Both the position numbers and the translations under genes were made by a program. Positions 53,382 through 62,562 of a DNA stretch of 64,000 nucleotides are shown here, one piece after another. The stretch's first letter is position 1. The number at the start of each line of letters is the position of its first letter. The DNA lies in NCBI RefSeq assembly GCF_036492425.1, contig NZ_AP025292.1:2232001-2296000 (forward strand). Reading direction: 5' to 3'. The notes below the pieces were generated by a model. That model made no database searches. It saw only the letters and a program-made list of their open reading frames with translations, and had not been told where the DNA came from. This stretch comes from Persicobacter psychrovividus. Lineage in GTDB: Bacteria; Bacteroidota; Bacteroidia; Cytophagales; Cyclobacteriaceae.

Positions 53382-54628
53382 TTCTTGATCGTCAACAGAG
53401 AAATATCATCTGCAAAAGGGACTTCACCGCGAAAATCATTCAGTGCATCCATCATGATCTGGTTGATCTCATCAGGCTTTTTGCGGAAATTCCTACGCAG
53501 GCACTCTTCCGTACGCTCCTCCCCAAAATCTTCCTCTGCAGTATTGAAGGTTTCTGTCAGTCCATCGGTATAGCAGAACAGGGTAAACTCAGTCAGGTTC
53601 TTTACCACCCCTTCGGAGATAAATGGTAACGGATCCATAATACCAATTACCGTAGAACCCTGATCAAGGAGCTCCAGCCGCCCGTCTTCGCGAATCAGCA
53701 TCGGCTGATTATGCCCAGCATTTACATAATTAAGCTGCTGTTCCCGCTGGTCGTAAATTGCCAAAAACACGGTAATAAATTTATCCTGACCATTTCGGCT
53801 ATAAATCTGATGATTTACGGCAGCTACTGCTTCTTTCAAATCTGTGGTATGCAAAATAATGGTCCGTAGGGAAGCCTGAAAATTGGACATCACCAAAGCG
53901 GCGGGCACCCCTTTGCCAGACACATCGGCCATACAGATCAAAAAACGGTGATCGTCAAGGGAGATATAATCATAATAATCGCCACCAATTCCGTGATGTG
54001 GCACATACTCTGCTGCCACATGAAATTTATCGCCCTGTGGTAATTTGGTTGGCAACAAGCTCTTCTGCACCTGATGGGCAATCTCCAGCTCACGGCTCAT
54101 CAGCTCTTGTTTCATCTGCTGACGGGCAAACTTTTTGTTTTCAATTGCCACCGCCACCAGGTTTGTGATTGCCTGAATAAACTGCAGGTTCATATCATTC
54201 ACCCGCCCGACTTCTTTCTGCGCCACAAACAACATCGCCAGGCGCTGGTCTTTATGCGAAACGGGGATCAGCACATCAAATTCCTGAAAGCTTTCGTCGA
54301 CATTGGGGCCGAAATCTTCTTTCTTGGTAATTTTAGTAATATCAAGAAAAGCCTCTGGTAGGGGCGCCTGCGTGTAATTCTGAGCGGTATTAAATTGCGC
54401 TTTACAATTCATGGTCCGCGCATTCGTTTCCTCCACAATGAAAAGCGCCAAACGGCCAACACCCGCGGACCCCATCAAAGTAAACTGATAGGCCAGCACC
54501 AGCTGACTTTCTTTTATATTATCGTTGATCGCATTGGAGAGCTCAAGCAGGGCATTGATCTCCATATTCTTCAACTGATATTCCTTTTGATAATCTATCG
54601 TTTCCATTTTGAGATCTTTCATCATCAC
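53372..54628 (-). CDS. Soluble GAF-SpoIIE protein phosphatase
   Basis: A 418-residue cytoplasmic protein. Residues about 20-175 form a GAF domain, about 175-200 a helical linker (ELEIAHQVQKSLLP), and about 205-418 a SpoIIE phosphatase with metal ligands in GGDYYD, ICMADVSGKGVPA, FCYTDGLTE and FADDISL. This is the RsbU/RsbP type, which dephosphorylates an anti-sigma antagonist or SiaC-like protein. No antagonist is in this operon; the SiaC-like protein at 37.8 kb is a possible distant target. Its start overlaps the permease stop by 4 bp and its end overlaps the deacetylase gene. Confidence 0.92.
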   Translation of the reverse strand: MMMKDLKMETIDYQKEYQLKNMEINALLELSNAINDNIKESQLVLAYQFTLMGSAGVGRLALFIVEETNARTMNCKAQFNTAQNYTQAPLPEAFLDITKITKKEDFGPNVDESFQEFDVLIPVSHKDQRLAMLFVAQKEVGRVNDMNLQFIQAITNLVAVAIENKKFARQQMKQELMSRELEIAHQVQKSLLPTKLPQGDKFHVAAEYVPHHGIGGDYYDYISLDDHRFLICMADVSGKGVPAALVMSNFQASLRTIILHTTDLKEAVAAVNHQIYSRNGQDKFITVFLAIYDQREQQLNYVNAGHNQPMLIREDGRLELLDQGSTVIGIMDPLPFISEGVVKNLTEFTLFCYTDGLTETFNTAEEDFGEERTEECLRRNFRKKPDEINQIMMDALNDFRGEVPFADDISLLTIKKWD

Positions 54629-55869
54629 TTTATGCGTTTAGGATCGAGCACATCCCTGAGTCCATTACCAAATACATTAATCGCTCCTACCATCAGCATG
54701 ATCGCCAAACTTGGGAAAAGCACTAAATGAAGGCTGTTATTGGTGCCAATAGCGCCGAAACCCTCCATAAGCATCGCCCCCCAAGAAGGTGTGGGAGGTT
54801 GCACGCCCATCCCCAAAAAGCTCAGGCCTGCTTCCAGTAAGATTGCCGCAGCAAAATTCACCGTAGCCATCACGATTAATTCTCCTCCAATATTGGGTAA
54901 AATATGGACAATAACAATTTTATAGTCAGACAAACCGATGGACCTTGCCGCCTCCACAAAAAGACTATGTTTCAAACTCATCACCTTGCCACGTACCAAA
55001 CGCGCAACATCCACCCACATGGTCAGCCCTACGGCGATCACGGAGACAAACACCCCCTGGTGATGCAAAGCCATACTGATGGCTATAATAAGCATTATTC
55101 CTGGAACAGACCACACCACCGACATCAGCCACCGGAGGAAAACATCCTGCCACCCTCCGAAATAGCCTGCTACGCTGCCGACCAGCACCCCGATTAACAA
55201 GGACACCAGCGCGGCAAAAAGCCCGATAGTTAAGGACGCTCGTGCACCGAAAAGCAGCCGACTGAGTAAATCCCTGCCTGCGCGGTCGGTTCCCAACAAA
55301 AAACGATGGGTTTCAATATGTGATTTGAGTAATTCTTTCAGCTTGATTCTGGAGACGAACACATCGCTGCCATTGGCCAACAACACTCGGTAGCCATTTT
55401 TTTCTTTCATATAAGGCCTACTGGAAGGAAAGGACATCGCCTCCAAAGGCCCAACGTATAAGGGCATGACAATATCGCAAAGGTGAAATCGCTTCCATTG
55501 ATTACGATGAGAACCAAAGGGTAAAATCATCACCAGGTCGCCGGCTACTTTCAGGGAATCGTAGGGTTCGAGCAAAAACGACGACGGTGTTCCCGACCAC
55601 CATGAACGCCACAGACTCGTGTGCTCCTGCTCCACATTTTTTCGCACCTTCAGCATGGGAACCGTAAAATTCACCCCCTGCTTGCGCAGCTGAATATTCC
55701 CTCCGTTTACATCAGGGGTGCTGTCAGGAAGCACCCAATAACCTCCCAGGACTACCGCAAAAGCACACAGCATCACCAGCCCACTGTAACGGCAGGCACG
55801 GTTACGCCAGATTTGCTTCAGCAGACCCACTTCAGCATAAATACTTTGAACAGGAGGTTGGGCAACCAT
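54625..55869 (-). CDS. ABC transporter permease, OppC/DppC type
   Basis: A 414-residue membrane protein. The N-terminal membrane segment (about 25-50) is followed by a large extracytoplasmic part (50-200) and five C-terminal segments with the BPD-type EAA loop (VEAARSIGLSDYKIVIVHI). It resembles peptide permease C subunits but is longer. The DppB subunit, ATPases and binding protein are not adjacent, so it must pair with distant genes or serve a different purpose. It precedes the phosphatase gene with a 4-bp overlap. Confidence 0.85.
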   Translation of the reverse strand: MVAQPPVQSIYAEVGLLKQIWRNRACRYSGLVMLCAFAVVLGGYWVLPDSTPDVNGGNIQLRKQGVNFTVPMLKVRKNVEQEHTSLWRSWWSGTPSSFLLEPYDSLKVAGDLVMILPFGSHRNQWKRFHLCDIVMPLYVGPLEAMSFPSSRPYMKEKNGYRVLLANGSDVFVSRIKLKELLKSHIETHRFLLGTDRAGRDLLSRLLFGARASLTIGLFAALVSLLIGVLVGSVAGYFGGWQDVFLRWLMSVVWSVPGIMLIIAISMALHHQGVFVSVIAVGLTMWVDVARLVRGKVMSLKHSLFVEAARSIGLSDYKIVIVHILPNIGGELIVMATVNFAAAILLEAGLSFLGMGVQPPTPSWGAMLMEGFGAIGTNNSLHLVLFPSLAIMLMVGAINVFGNGLRDVLDPKRIK

Positions 55870-55897
55870 ATTTTAGGAGTTAATAGGGCAAAAAAAA

Positions 55898-56155
55898 TTA
55901 ATGTCCATGCAAGGCCAGCATGCCTTGTTTCGACGCCAGAAAATACAGCGTTTTCATGTGATCTTCAATATAGGCAATTTCCAGTGGCTCACCATCTATC
56001 TCGCTGAAAGCCTTCACCCACTCACGCTGAATCAGGGACAACAACCCCTGCTCCAGGTCACGCTCCGCACATCCAACTTCTTCCAAAAGCTCATTATAGG
56101 AAATCACGAAAAAGAGTTCCTCTAAAATTTCATTTTCAATATCCGACATCATCAA
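55898..56155 (-). CDS. Small conserved hypothetical protein, 85 aa
   Basis: A strongly acidic protein starting MMMSDIENEILEELFFVI; several helices (LEEVGCAERDLEQGLLSLI) resemble a winged-helix or TPR-like fold. The second or third ATG may be the true start. It lies 28 bp upstream of the DppC-like permease and heads that operon. Function unknown. Confidence 0.6.
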   Translation of the reverse strand: MMMSDIENEILEELFFVISYNELLEEVGCAERDLEQGLLSLIQREWVKAFSEIDGEPLEIAYIEDHMKTLYFLASKQGMLALHGH

Positions 56156-56230
56156 ACTAAGCCATGTTTAGAAAGATAAATTTACAATTCAAAATTCAAT
56201 TTACCTGCATAAATATCCTAAATTACAGCT

Positions 56231-57025
56231 ATGAAAAAATACCATGGCAAAACACTATTCCTGCTCCTGACCACCCTCCTGCTGAGTACCTGTCAGATAG
56301 CAAAAGCACAGGTTCAAATTTTCAATACGGTGCGTGGCGTTATTTTGGATGAAAACCAACAACCCCTTCCCTTTGTGCATGTAATGGCGATCAAAGGTCG
56401 ATTTGGAGCCACTACCGATGAAAAAGGGCGTTTTGTGGTAAAATCCAATGCGACAGACACCCTGTGGTGCTCCTTTGTGGGCTACCAAATGCAGCGAATC
56501 CCTGTACAAATCCCTGACGGGGCTGTTTCTATTGACCTGAGCATCACCCTCAGCCCGACGACCTACAAACTGAAAAATGTGGACGTTACGCTGCTGCCCG
56601 AAAACATTGAAGATTTTAAGGATGAGGTGATAGAACAAGACCTCAAGGAAGGATGGCAAATTGACCCCAAAAATAATTATGAGGCCTATATGAAAAGTCG
56701 ACGCCAACAGGCGGCGCTGCAAAAAACACCTATTCCGGGTTTCGACCAACCCGATGCCTTTAACTTTTTAACCCTCGACCTGAAAAAAGGAAAACGCATT
56801 AAGCGACGGGAACAAAAGCGAAAAAGACAGCATATTGCAGCCAATAAATTCAACAAGAACTGGGTATTGAGCCTGATTGGGCCCGAGAACGAAGCAATTG
56901 TGGAAGAGTTCATGAAAACCTGTAAGTTCAGTGAAAGCTACCTTGTGGAGACGGATCAATATCAGATTGCCAAAGATGTATTGAACAACTGGGATCTGTA
57001 TCAGGATCAGCAAAAAAGAAATTAA
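56231..57025 (+). CDS. Secreted CarboxypepD_reg-like domain protein
   Basis: A 264-residue protein with a signal peptide (MKKYHGKT, hydrophobic core; LLSTC gives a possible lipobox near residue 20). Residues about 32-115 form a carboxypeptidase-D regulatory-like beta-sandwich (VRGVILDENQQPLPFVHVMA, GATTDEKGRFVV, LWCSFVGYQM), the domain found at the start of many TonB-dependent receptors. The C-terminal part is basic and helical. No barrel follows, so it is not a SusC receptor. It may bind or anchor other envelope proteins. Confidence 0.82.
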   Translation: MKKYHGKTLFLLLTTLLLSTCQIAKAQVQIFNTVRGVILDENQQPLPFVHVMAIKGRFGATTDEKGRFVVKSNATDTLWCSFVGYQMQRIPVQIPDGAVSIDLSITLSPTTYKLKNVDVTLLPENIEDFKDEVIEQDLKEGWQIDPKNNYEAYMKSRRQQAALQKTPIPGFDQPDAFNFLTLDLKKGKRIKRREQKRKRQHIAANKFNKNWVLSLIGPENEAIVEEFMKTCKFSESYLVETDQYQIAKDVLNNWDLYQDQQKRN

Positions 57026-57042
57026 GTGTTTTGCGGATAATA

Positions 57043-57085
57043 ATAAAAGGTGTCTGAAGTATCCATCGGGCACCTTTTACTTTTG
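57043..57085. terminator. Terminator between the CarboxypepD-like gene and glycosyltransferase gene
   Basis: AAAAGGTG and CACCTTTT arms with a GTC/GGG inner stem and an 18-nt loop, with a T-rich tail on the plus strand and an AT-rich tail on the minus strand. Confidence 0.7.
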
Positions 57086-58186
57086 ATATACCCGCCCCTT
57101 CCATTCATAGCTTGACCGCCACGACAGCAGGCCAAAATAAACCGCATAAAAAGGGTAAAGAATAAACATGACCACAAAAGACAGCATGTCCCACGGCCGT
57201 TTGGTTTGATAATGAACCCCAGCGAGCAACATCCCTTCGGACACAAAACGGACCATCAGCACCATTAAAGCGGTTTCGCCAAAAGAAGGCCAGATCAGTC
57301 CCAAGACCAAAAACAAAAGGGTTAAAGCATGCAAAGAAAAAACAGCCACAGCGGGAATGGCTTCCAGCCAGCTTTTACCGACATTCCACTTACTTGACCA
57401 CCGCAACCGCTGCGCCACAAAAGCGCTCCAGCGGGGCATTACATCCGCCAGGACTACCGCCTGGGCATTCTTCTGAAAAACAACACTGTTCTCTGAAAAC
57501 TTCAGGCACTTTCGCATCAGCAATTCGTCGTCGCCCGTAGGAATCTGATCAATCCCCTCAAAACCTTTAACAAAATCGAACATCGATTTGCGGTACGCCA
57601 GATTCGCTCCATTGCAAAAAATAGGCTTACGCCAGCCGCTCATCCCTCCGGTAAAACCCATGAGGCTCGAAAATTCCATTTGCTGAAAACGGGCAAACCA
57701 ACGGCCATCGCCCTGCAACATCACGGGCCCCATCACCATTTCCACCTGCGCCGACACAAAGGGCCGCACCATAAGGTCGAGCCAATCGGCGTTCATCGTG
57801 CAATCGGCATCCGTACACAAAATTACCTGCCCACTCGACTGTGCAATTCCCTTGGCAAGGGCCGCCTTTTTCCCTTCCCCCTCCACCAAATCAAGCACTT
57901 GAATATTCGCCTCCGGCACCTGATAGGCTTTCAATTGCTGAAAGGTATCATCTGTGGAGTGATCATTAACAAGTACAATTTCATAATCAGAATAATTTTG
58001 CTGAAGTAAGCAGCCCATCAGGCGATCAATCACTGCGGGTTCATCTTTGAGTGCCACCACCACACTGACTTTACCCGAAAACCCTTTTTTGAAATTCGGG
58101 TTCCGATGCCAGGAGAAGGCATTCAGCAAGACGATCAGGGCATAAACAATCGCAATAATCAGGAGGAAGAATTGAACCATTTCCAT
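57077..58186 (-). CDS. Membrane glycosyltransferase, family 2
   Basis: A 369-residue GT-A-type enzyme with an N-terminal membrane segment (about 3-24) and three or four C-terminal ones (about 270-350). VVVALKDEPA is the substrate-binding start, and the later DADC motif binds the metal and nucleotide sugar. The later QRLRWSSKWN matches the processive (Q/R)xxRW pattern. It probably builds a cell-envelope polysaccharide or lipid-linked sugar. It overlaps the upstream LPG-synthase-like gene by 28 bp, so they form one operon. Confidence 0.9.
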   Translation of the reverse strand: MEMVQFFLLIIAIVYALIVLLNAFSWHRNPNFKKGFSGKVSVVVALKDEPAVIDRLMGCLLQQNYSDYEIVLVNDHSTDDTFQQLKAYQVPEANIQVLDLVEGEGKKAALAKGIAQSSGQVILCTDADCTMNADWLDLMVRPFVSAQVEMVMGPVMLQGDGRWFARFQQMEFSSLMGFTGGMSGWRKPIFCNGANLAYRKSMFDFVKGFEGIDQIPTGDDELLMRKCLKFSENSVVFQKNAQAVVLADVMPRWSAFVAQRLRWSSKWNVGKSWLEAIPAVAVFSLHALTLLFLVLGLIWPSFGETALMVLMVRFVSEGMLLAGVHYQTKRPWDMLSFVVMFILYPFYAVYFGLLSWRSSYEWKGRVYQK

Positions 58187-59127
58187 TTGAAAAGAAAAAA
58201 AGAGCCCAAAAGAGCAGGTATAAAAATGTTAAAGCACCACAATATAAGCCCCGATCCGACAATAAATCCTATTTCCGCAACTTGATCATGAAAAAAGCTC
58301 CATAAGGCAAACTCACGAATGCCCAGATCCCCCAGTAAGTGTACTGCGGGAATCACGGATTTGGCCAGGAACATGAAAAACACCCCCTGAAGTTGCTCGC
58401 TAACAGGAAGCGCCACCCCAAGCCAATGCATCAGTAATAATAACTGAAAACAAAACACCAGATAACGCCCCAGCGACAACAGCCAAATCTTGAGCAAATC
58501 TCGCCTACTGAAATAGCGACCAACAAAGCGCAACCTTTGCTGCCAACGCGGGTGCTTCCGGATATACCGCCACCCCATCACCAACGCCACCACGACCATC
58601 ATCAGTCCCAAAAAGACATAAACCCAAAAATCAACCGCCATATTCTGAAGAAACCCCCAGAGCCCAACCAGCCCAAACAACAGCGTCCAGCTCATTTGCG
58701 CTACCTGCCCCATGAATATCGGCAGGATCAGTCGGATATTCCGACCCGACTGCAGTGATAATATTCGACCTAAATGATGCCCGAGTCCCATTGGCCCAAC
58801 CAAGGAAAAAGCCAAAGCTGACCATACCCCTGCAAGGGCATTAAAAAAGCTGATCTTACGATGCTTACGAACAATCCATTGCCATTTCCACGCTTCCATC
58901 GACCAGTTAAGAACCATCAATAATCCTAAAATGAGATAACGGAGGGGCATGGTGGTGATCTCCCCAAAGCGAAAATAAATTTCTGAAGCCGGAAAATTAT
59001 CCTTTATTTTGCTCCACAATACATACATTAAAGCCAACCAAAGCAGTCCTTTGAAAAACAAAAAACTTTGCTTTAGGCGCTTTTTGGCAATTGAAAACGG
59101 AATGGCATCGAACACAGAAAAAATCAT
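58159..59127 (-). CDS. Lysylphosphatidylglycerol synthase-like membrane protein (UPF0104)
   Basis: A polytopic protein of about 322 residues with at least seven membrane segments and the conserved motif FLAKSVIPAVHLLGDLGIREFAL. UPF0104/AglD-type proteins resemble the flippase domain of MprF. The ATG at 59127 is chosen; the frame is open to a GTG at 59148. Either start overlaps the ruvC start region on the other strand by 26 bp or more. Lipid or isoprenoid-sugar translocation is inferred from the family and from the downstream glycosyltransferase. Confidence 0.85.
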   Translation of the reverse strand: MIFSVFDAIPFSIAKKRLKQSFLFFKGLLWLALMYVLWSKIKDNFPASEIYFRFGEITTMPLRYLILGLLMVLNWSMEAWKWQWIVRKHRKISFFNALAGVWSALAFSLVGPMGLGHHLGRILSLQSGRNIRLILPIFMGQVAQMSWTLLFGLVGLWGFLQNMAVDFWVYVFLGLMMVVVALVMGWRYIRKHPRWQQRLRFVGRYFSRRDLLKIWLLSLGRYLVFCFQLLLLMHWLGVALPVSEQLQGVFFMFLAKSVIPAVHLLGDLGIREFALWSFFHDQVAEIGFIVGSGLILWCFNIFIPALLGSFFLFKWKWFNSSS

Positions 59128-59653
59128 TCTTGGTTTGGACCCCGGCACCCAGGTAATGGGCTATGGGGTAATTCAAATTAAAGGTAGCAAAATGTTTTGT
59201 CTTCAGTATGGAGTAATTCATTTAAAAAAGTACAGCTCGCACGCTTTAAAACTCAAAAAGATTTACGAAAGAGTGTGGGGCATTATTGAAGAATATTTGC
59301 CCGATGAAGTAGCCCTCGAGGCGCCATTTTATGGCAAGAACGCGCAATCCATGCTGAAGCTCGGCCGTGCGCAGGGCGTGGCAATGGCTGCGGCACTCAA
59401 CCACGACATCCCCGTAACAGAGTATGCTCCCCGAAAAATAAAACAATCCGTTACCGGCAACGGAAATGCCTCCAAGGAGCAAGTGGCCAACATGCTCAAG
59501 AGCCTGCTCAGCCTGAAAGAATTGCCGGAATACCTCGATGCTACCGATGCCCTCGGCGTAGCCGTTACCCACCATTTTTCCGGTGGTCAGCAGGTCGCAA
59601 AATCGGCTTCCTGGAGTGCCTTTCTGAAAGATAATCCAGACCGCAAAAAATAA
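59102..59653 (+). CDS. ruvC: Crossover junction endodeoxyribonuclease RuvC
   Basis: A 183-residue Holliday junction resolvase with the RNase H-like fold. The acidic residues are D in LGLDPGT, E in VALEAPF, and the late pair in LDATDALGVAVTHH. The ATG at 59102 (MASNTEK) is the expected start; the longer frame to 59009 is not. RuvA and RuvB are not adjacent. Its 5' end overlaps the divergent UPF0104 gene by about 26 bp, so the two promoters must lie in each other's coding region. Confidence 0.96.
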   Translation: MASNTEKIILGLDPGTQVMGYGVIQIKGSKMFCLQYGVIHLKKYSSHALKLKKIYERVWGIIEEYLPDEVALEAPFYGKNAQSMLKLGRAQGVAMAAALNHDIPVTEYAPRKIKQSVTGNGNASKEQVANMLKSLLSLKELPEYLDATDALGVAVTHHFSGGQQVAKSASWSAFLKDNPDRKK

Positions 59654-59676
59654 GGAGCGAGTTTCCTTCGCTCCTT
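59652..59676 (+). terminator. Hairpin after ruvC
   Basis: AAGGAGCGA and TCGCTCCTT form a 9-bp stem with a 7-nt loop at the ruvC stop codon, but no T run follows, so termination would be weak or factor-dependent. Confidence 0.45.
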
Positions 59677-59728
59677 GAAAGTGTGTTTCAAAAATTGTTC
59701 CGCTGGCGGCAACACGTCAGCAATAAAT

Positions 59729-60418
59729 CTACTCCTCGTCCATCTCCATAGGTGGCATAGGTGCTTCTTTCATATGGTCGGGGTCCATCAGCAAAAACTT
59801 CGCGCCATTGTTCAGCATGCCCATTGGCCCGCCATGATGTGGACGCATATGCTTGGCTTTTTTATTGGGCTTCTGCCCTTTTTTCTTGCCTTTGGATTCC
59901 GTAGCAGGTGTTCCTTTAATTTGCTGCGCACCTGTTCTCCTGCCGTCTTCTTCCATCATTTTCTCATGCCATTCTTTCAGCTTGGGCTCAAGGCTTACCA
60001 ATACCTGGTCCAAATCCTGTTCATGTCGGTCGGCAATTTCCCAAACACCTTGCATAATTTCCCGCTTGGATTTTTCCAGCTCACGCATAGCTTGTCGCTG
60101 TGCCGATGAAGGCAACTCAAAATTTTCGCTATGCTTAGCCGGTAGTTCTGCCCTCAGCTTTTTTCCTTTCGCTTTCAGCGCCTCAAGCTCCTGTCGGTAT
60201 TGTGCAATTTCTTTCTGTTCCTTGGCACTCAGTTTAGCATCGAATGCCTTTCTGGCATCTTTCATCACAGGCATCACCTCATTTTTCAGGAAAGCCCTCA
60301 TCTCTTTCTTTTTAACCTTCTGATGGTGGGGCTGTGCTATTCCCGAAAAGCTTATTGCAAACAATAAAAATACAAGTCCAATGGATTTTTTCAATTTTAT
60401 CTGATTCATAACATTCAC
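59729..60418 (-). CDS. Secreted helical protein, Spy/CpxP-like in build
   Basis: A 229-residue protein with a signal peptide (ending GIAQP at about residue 29). The mature part is helical and highly charged (EVMPVMKDARKAFDAKLSAK, then EKSKREIMQGVWEIADRHEQ), with a Lys- and Met/Pro-rich tail. The helical bundle style recalls Spy/CpxP periplasmic chaperones, but the LTxxQ motif is not present. The first ATG at 60418 or the one at 60409 may be used. Function unknown. Confidence 0.65.
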   Translation of the reverse strand: MNVMNQIKLKKSIGLVFLLFAISFSGIAQPHHQKVKKKEMRAFLKNEVMPVMKDARKAFDAKLSAKEQKEIAQYRQELEALKAKGKKLRAELPAKHSENFELPSSAQRQAMRELEKSKREIMQGVWEIADRHEQDLDQVLVSLEPKLKEWHEKMMEEDGRRTGAQQIKGTPATESKGKKKGQKPNKKAKHMRPHHGGPMGMLNNGAKFLLMDPDHMKEAPMPPMEMDEE

Positions 60419-60470
60419 GTTTTAATGACATTATGAAGGACGACAATCAGCAGTAAATGATCATGAAAAA

Positions 60471-60851
60471 TCAATCAACGGCAGCATTCTTTCTACCAAC
60501 AAATGGAAACTGATGAGTTTGGGCGGGAACGGTTGGAGGTGTGGCAGGCTGCTGAACAGCGGTATCTTTTTGTTGAAGGCTTGAAGTGGCAGGCTGTTCT
60601 TCTCCAAATTCAAACAGATCAACAAAGTGATCGACCATGGCACTTTGCAATGATGTAATCTGCCCTTCGATCGTTGTGAAAGCAATGTGCCCCCAATAAG
60701 CCACCCCTTTGCGCACAATCGGCTGATTGGTGCCGTGCCAATCCTGTTGCCGCATTTCCACATCCTGAATCACCTTCAGCTCGAAAGCGATGAACAGGTC
60801 AATGCAAATGAAGAGGCATATCAATAAGCAGGTAGACTTCTTTATTATCAT
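60471..60851 (-). CDS. Small membrane-anchored hypothetical protein
   Basis: About 126 residues from the ATG at 60851 (MIIKKST); an earlier TTG at 60896 is less likely. It has one N-terminal membrane segment (about 5-25) and a periplasmic part with a polar, Pro/Gln/Thr-rich C-terminus. No domain is recognised. It is 52 bp upstream of the helical secreted-protein gene on the same strand. Confidence 0.55.
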   Translation of the reverse strand: MIIKKSTCLLICLFICIDLFIAFELKVIQDVEMRQQDWHGTNQPIVRKGVAYWGHIAFTTIEGQITSLQSAMVDHFVDLFEFGEEQPATSSLQQKDTAVQQPATPPTVPAQTHQFPFVGRKNAAVD

Positions 60852-60987
60852 ATCATTCTTAAGTAGGCAATATTTGCAGAATTTAACACTCGCCAAAAAG
60901 AATATTCAAGGAATAATATTTCGATTTTGGTTTATTTTTTAGTTATTTCAACTACCAAACCTATTATCCCTAAAAACATCTCCTTCC

Positions 60988-61596
60988 ATGACGTCCCGAC
61001 TGTTCAAAGTGCTGTGTTTACTACTGATCAGCCAAACCGCCTTTTCGCAAGCGTATCTGCACTTCGATAATGCGTATCAAAGTCAGTACCAAATTCAAGA
61101 AAAAAAGAAAAAAAGTGGCCTTTTGGCCCTAAGCCCACCAAAAAACAGTGAAAAAATAGTAATCTACCACCGAAAATTTCAAGAAGTAACGCTTAACCCA
61201 TTTGCGATCGCCACTTCAGGCCTATCTGAAAATCAAATATTTATAAAACAAGGTGAGCAAAAATTTCAACCCGCAAGTGTTGTTATGCTTGAACAGGCTA
61301 CGGGCAAACAGGAACAATACGCGCATTACTACCGTCAGATTCACCGACTGAAAACCGCTGAAACCGCCAGCATTCTTCTTGGCGCAGGCCTGATCGCTTC
61401 AGGCATTTTACATACCGTTACGACCAATAATATTGAAGGGAAAACGGCGCAGTACCGGACCTCCCCGATGTTATATATGGGAGCCACGGTGGGTTTGTCT
61501 TCTTTAATTTGGCGAGCGATCCGAAAAAAGAAGATCCGTGCGCTGGTCGATGATTTCAACCAGCATGGCGCTGCACAAAGTATTTCAGGACTATAA
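60988..61596 (+). CDS. Putative membrane protein, 202 aa
   Basis: A signal peptide (cleavage after FSQA about residue 22) precedes a basic region with an EKKKKKS stretch and two C-terminal membrane segments (about 128-150 and 160-178). It ends in a basic helix. No family is recognised. It is divergent from the small gene upstream and is closed by a strong terminator. Confidence 0.65.
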   Translation: MTSRLFKVLCLLLISQTAFSQAYLHFDNAYQSQYQIQEKKKKSGLLALSPPKNSEKIVIYHRKFQEVTLNPFAIATSGLSENQIFIKQGEQKFQPASVVMLEQATGKQEQYAHYYRQIHRLKTAETASILLGAGLIASGILHTVTTNNIEGKTAQYRTSPMLYMGATVGLSSLIWRAIRKKKIRALVDDFNQHGAAQSISGL

Positions 61597-61597
61597 A

Positions 61598-61640
61598 AAA
61601 TAAGGCTGCTCCAAAAAAAATTGGAACAGCCTTATTTTTA
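61598..61640. terminator. Bidirectional terminator before the HIT gene
   Basis: AAATAAGGCTG-C-TCCAA and TTGGA-A-CAGCCTTATTT form a 17-position stem with one mismatch, with T runs on both strands, shared by the convergent 202-aa and HIT genes. Confidence 0.88.
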
Positions 61641-61674
61641 TCTATTGAATTCATGCCCGCAGGCCATTACATCT

Positions 61675-62067
61675 TTACATCTTCTCCCTGATTTTATCTG
61701 CAGCGGCAGCAAGCTCGGCTGCTGAAGGGTTCAGTTTTTTCCTGCTGAAATTAATATCATCCATTTTATTCAAAGGAACCAAATGAATATGGGTATGGGG
61801 CACTTCAAGACCAATCACTGCCACACCTACCCGCAGACAAGGGATACCGGCTTTCACCGCTTTGGCCACTTTCTTGGCAAATGCCTGAAGCGCCAGGTAA
61901 TCCTCATCAGCCATATCGTAGATATAATCCACTTCTGCTTTCGGCACCACCAACGTGTGCCCTTCCACTAAAGGGTTAATATCCAAAAAAGCAATGTGCT
62001 TATCGTCTTCTGCTACAATCTGAGCGGGAATTTCACGCTCAATAATTTTGGTGAATATCGTGGCCAT
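61675..62067 (-). CDS. HIT family nucleotide-binding protein
   Basis: A 130-residue histidine-triad protein. The motif is HTHIHLVPL at about residues 90-98. An FLDINPLVEGHTLVVPK segment is typical of the Hint branch, which hydrolyses purine nucleotide phosphoramidates. It lies 21 bp after greA and shares its transcript, a linkage common in Bacteroidota. Confidence 0.94.
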   Translation of the reverse strand: MATIFTKIIEREIPAQIVAEDDKHIAFLDINPLVEGHTLVVPKAEVDYIYDMADEDYLALQAFAKKVAKAVKAGIPCLRVGVAVIGLEVPHTHIHLVPLNKMDDINFSRKKLNPSAAELAAAADKIREKM

Positions 62068-62088
62068 AGTCCTGATGATTTAAGTCAA

Positions 62089-62562
62089 TTACATGGTAAT
62101 TTCAAGCACTTCAAAATTCATTTTTCCTGCTGGAGCAGTTACCTCAGCAACTTCCCCAACCTTCTTACCTACCAAACCTTTACCGATAGGCGACTTGATG
62201 GAAATTTTCCCCTGCTTCAGGTTCGCCTCTTCTTCGGAAACCAAAGTATATTTCACTTCCATTCCGTTTTTCAGGTTCTTGATTTTTACCGTTGAAAGGA
62301 TGGAAACTTTTGACGTATCGATATCCGACTGGCGGATCACACGTGCATTGGCTACAACATTTTCCAACTGTGCGATTTTAGCCTCAAGGTGCCCCTGAGC
62401 ATCCTTAGCAGCATCATATTCTGCATTTTCACTCAAATCACCCTTGTCACGTGCTTCTGCAATTTGCTGCGCGATGTCGGCACGGCCACGTAATTTCAAG
62501 TCACGCAATTCATCTTTTAGGCGCTGAAGGCCCTCTTCGGTATAGTATGATATATTACTCAT
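62089..62562 (-). CDS. greA: Transcription elongation factor GreA
   Basis: A 157-residue protein with the N-terminal coiled-coil hairpin (about 8-75, tip acidic residues in DLSENAEY) and a C-terminal FKBP-like domain. It enters the RNA polymerase secondary channel and stimulates cleavage of backtracked transcripts. Length and motifs are standard. First gene of a greA-HIT operon. Confidence 0.96.
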   Translation of the reverse strand: MSNISYYTEEGLQRLKDELRDLKLRGRADIAQQIAEARDKGDLSENAEYDAAKDAQGHLEAKIAQLENVVANARVIRQSDIDTSKVSILSTVKIKNLKNGMEVKYTLVSEEEANLKQGKISIKSPIGKGLVGKKVGEVAEVTAPAGKMNFEVLEITM

